Shown in pieces: positions 63,194 through 64,000 of a stretch of DNA of 64,000 nucleotides (within the stretch, counting starts at the first letter, position 1; the number at the start of each line of letters is the position of its first letter). Position numbers and translations under genes: made by a program. The notes beneath the pieces were generated by a model that made no database searches, was not told the origin of the DNA, and saw only the letters and a program-made list of their open reading frames with translations. The stretch spans positions 1-64,000 of the forward strand of contig PNKX01000022.1 in the NCBI GenBank assembly GCA_013822725.1. The letters are read 5' to 3'. The stretch is from Pirellula sp. (GTDB lineage Bacteria; Planctomycetota; Planctomycetia; Pirellulales; Lacipirellulaceae).

Positions 63194-63676
63194 TCAATCG
63201 TGACCGGAGACGGTCATCTGCGGACGCCAGCCCATGTCGACGTTGCCCCGTTGAGGTTCTGGGGCGTCGGGACGGACAGGCGAGAGGACGTCTTCCGTCG
63301 GCACTGGCAGGAACTTGGGCGGCATCGGCACGCGCATCGTCATCGGCGGCGGGCCGGGCGTTGGCCTCTCGCGCAACTTGTCGCCGATGCCGAACGGTAG
63401 GAACCAACAGCTGCGGCAGGTCGTGCATTCCGGACCGCAGGTCACGGGCCGGACGAAGCGTTCGCAGAGGCCGCAACCTTCACCAAAGCAGCGCGAGCAG
63501 CAATTGACGTCGTCGGCGAGCTCGCCCTTGTAGGTGGCTGCCGCAATGCGAGTGACCGGGCAGCCGCCGCATTCGCCGCAACCGCAGTTGGAGCGGTGCA
63601 TCGTGGCGCAACCCGCCGTGGCGGAAAGCACGATCAGTGCTAGCGAGCAAAGCGACTTGTGGTTGAACTGCGACAT
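63194..63676 (-). CDS. Cysteine-rich lipoprotein
   Basis: This 160-residue protein has a type II signal peptide (LCSLALIVLSATAGC, Cys23 lipidated). The mature part has 14 Cys, including Cys23, within its first 68 residues, in C-x-C, C-x2-C and CC arrangements (NCGCGECGGCP, NCCSRCFGEGCGLC and TCGPECTTCRSC). They could bind metal or form a disulfide knot. The rest is a Pro-rich tail (PTPGPPPMTMRVPMPPKFLP). It is probably anchored facing the periplasm. The function is unknown. Confidence 0.75.
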   Translation of the reverse strand: MSQFNHKSLCSLALIVLSATAGCATMHRSNCGCGECGGCPVTRIAAATYKGELADDVNCCSRCFGEGCGLCERFVRPVTCGPECTTCRSCWFLPFGIGDKLRERPTPGPPPMTMRVPMPPKFLPVPTEDVLSPVRPDAPEPQRGNVDMGWRPQMTVSGHD

Positions 63677-63818
63677 GAAAAGAGGATCCCCCCGGTTCCT
63701 CTAGAGGAGATCGGTCGCAGCGGGCGGAAACTTCCGCACAATCCGCAAAGTTTGACGCCGGCAGCTCTTATTGGCCTGCAGCAGTGAATCGGGCTGCTGA
63801 CTGAAGAGAAGAATTAAG

Positions 63819-63963
63819 AATAGGACGCGGATAAACGCGGATTTGACGGATGAACGCTGATAAAATTCCAAATACCACGCTCACCGATTCAGTCTCTTAC
63901 CTCGGCTGTCGTCAGTTCTTATCCGCGGAAATCCGCCAAATCCGTGTTTATCCGCGTCCTATT
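63819..63963. repeat. Dispersed palindromic repeat family 3, copy 3
   Basis: AATAGGACGCGGATAAACGC at the left mirrors GTTTATCCGCGTCCTATT at the right. GGATTTGACGGAT and ATCCGCCAAATCC pair inside. Confidence 0.85.
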
Positions 63964-64000
63964 TGTCGGAGACAGTTCAATGAGATTCCCCGTCGACCGG

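Overview
The window looks like a chromosomal segment of a planctomycete, probably of the Pirellulales type. The evidence is the family content: a DUF1559 prepilin-like protein, a DUF1501 protein paired with a PSCyt1/DUF1549/DUF1553 cytochrome-like protein, Tat-exported sugar isomerase and Gfo/Idh/MocA proteins, dockerin and PEP-CTERM ends on secreted enzymes, a giant secreted protease with an N-terminal LETRQVMSA-like motif, and short proteins with an RFALSTLL-type leader. The DNA is GC-rich, genes lie on both strands with short operons, and many palindromic repeats sit between genes. No phage, transposase, CRISPR array or rRNA operon was seen; one tRNA (Arg, CCT) is present.

Layout. 0.3-4.7 kb: secreted or surface proteins (DUF1559, a lipoprotein, a LamG/propeller protein) and a small hypothetical. 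4.8-8.9 kb: the DUF1501 and PSCyt1/DUF1549/DUF1553 pair. 9.3-13 kb: an HNH nuclease, tRNA-Arg and a repeat-module exported protein. 13-16.3 kb: an isomerase, an oxidoreductase and a DedA protein. 16.5-23.4 kb: a three-gene operon of transglutaminase, circularly permuted ATP-grasp/alpha-E fusion and transglutaminase/DUF2126. 24-31 kb: a lone periplasmic binding protein, a lysine-rich histone-like protein, isocitrate dehydrogenase, a second isomerase, a ribbon-helix-helix protein and a PQQ-like propeller. 32.3-37 kb: the large subtilisin-like protease. 37.3-38.7 kb: a dihydropyrimidinase-like amidohydrolase.

39-43.1 kb: a TetR-regulated exporter of DevB/DevC/DevA type in which every spacer holds a different palindromic repeat. 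43.3-48.4 kb: a nuclease/ATPase pair related to SbcD/SbcC (YhaO/YhaN) with altered metallophosphatase motifs and a membrane-spanning ATPase. 48.5-53.2 kb: a surface protein, a PadR/membrane-protein pair, a proteasome-like Ntn hydrolase and two small divergent genes. 53.8-63.7 kb: a low-complexity envelope protein, an acidic protein, a sugar dehydrogenase, an HD-GYP phosphodiesterase, an aldehyde dehydrogenase, an HtrA-type protease and a Cys-rich lipoprotein.

The best leads for something under-described are four. First, the diverged stand-alone proteasome-like hydrolase at 51.4 kb, which keeps the Thr1/Asp/Lys spacing. Second, the transglutaminase/ATP-grasp/alpha-E operon, a known but functionally open association. 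Third, the SbcCD-like pair with substituted catalytic motifs and a membrane hinge. Fourth, the exporter ATPase gene whose translation start and stop are built from dispersed repeats. Functions are inferred from motifs read by eye; no database search was run.
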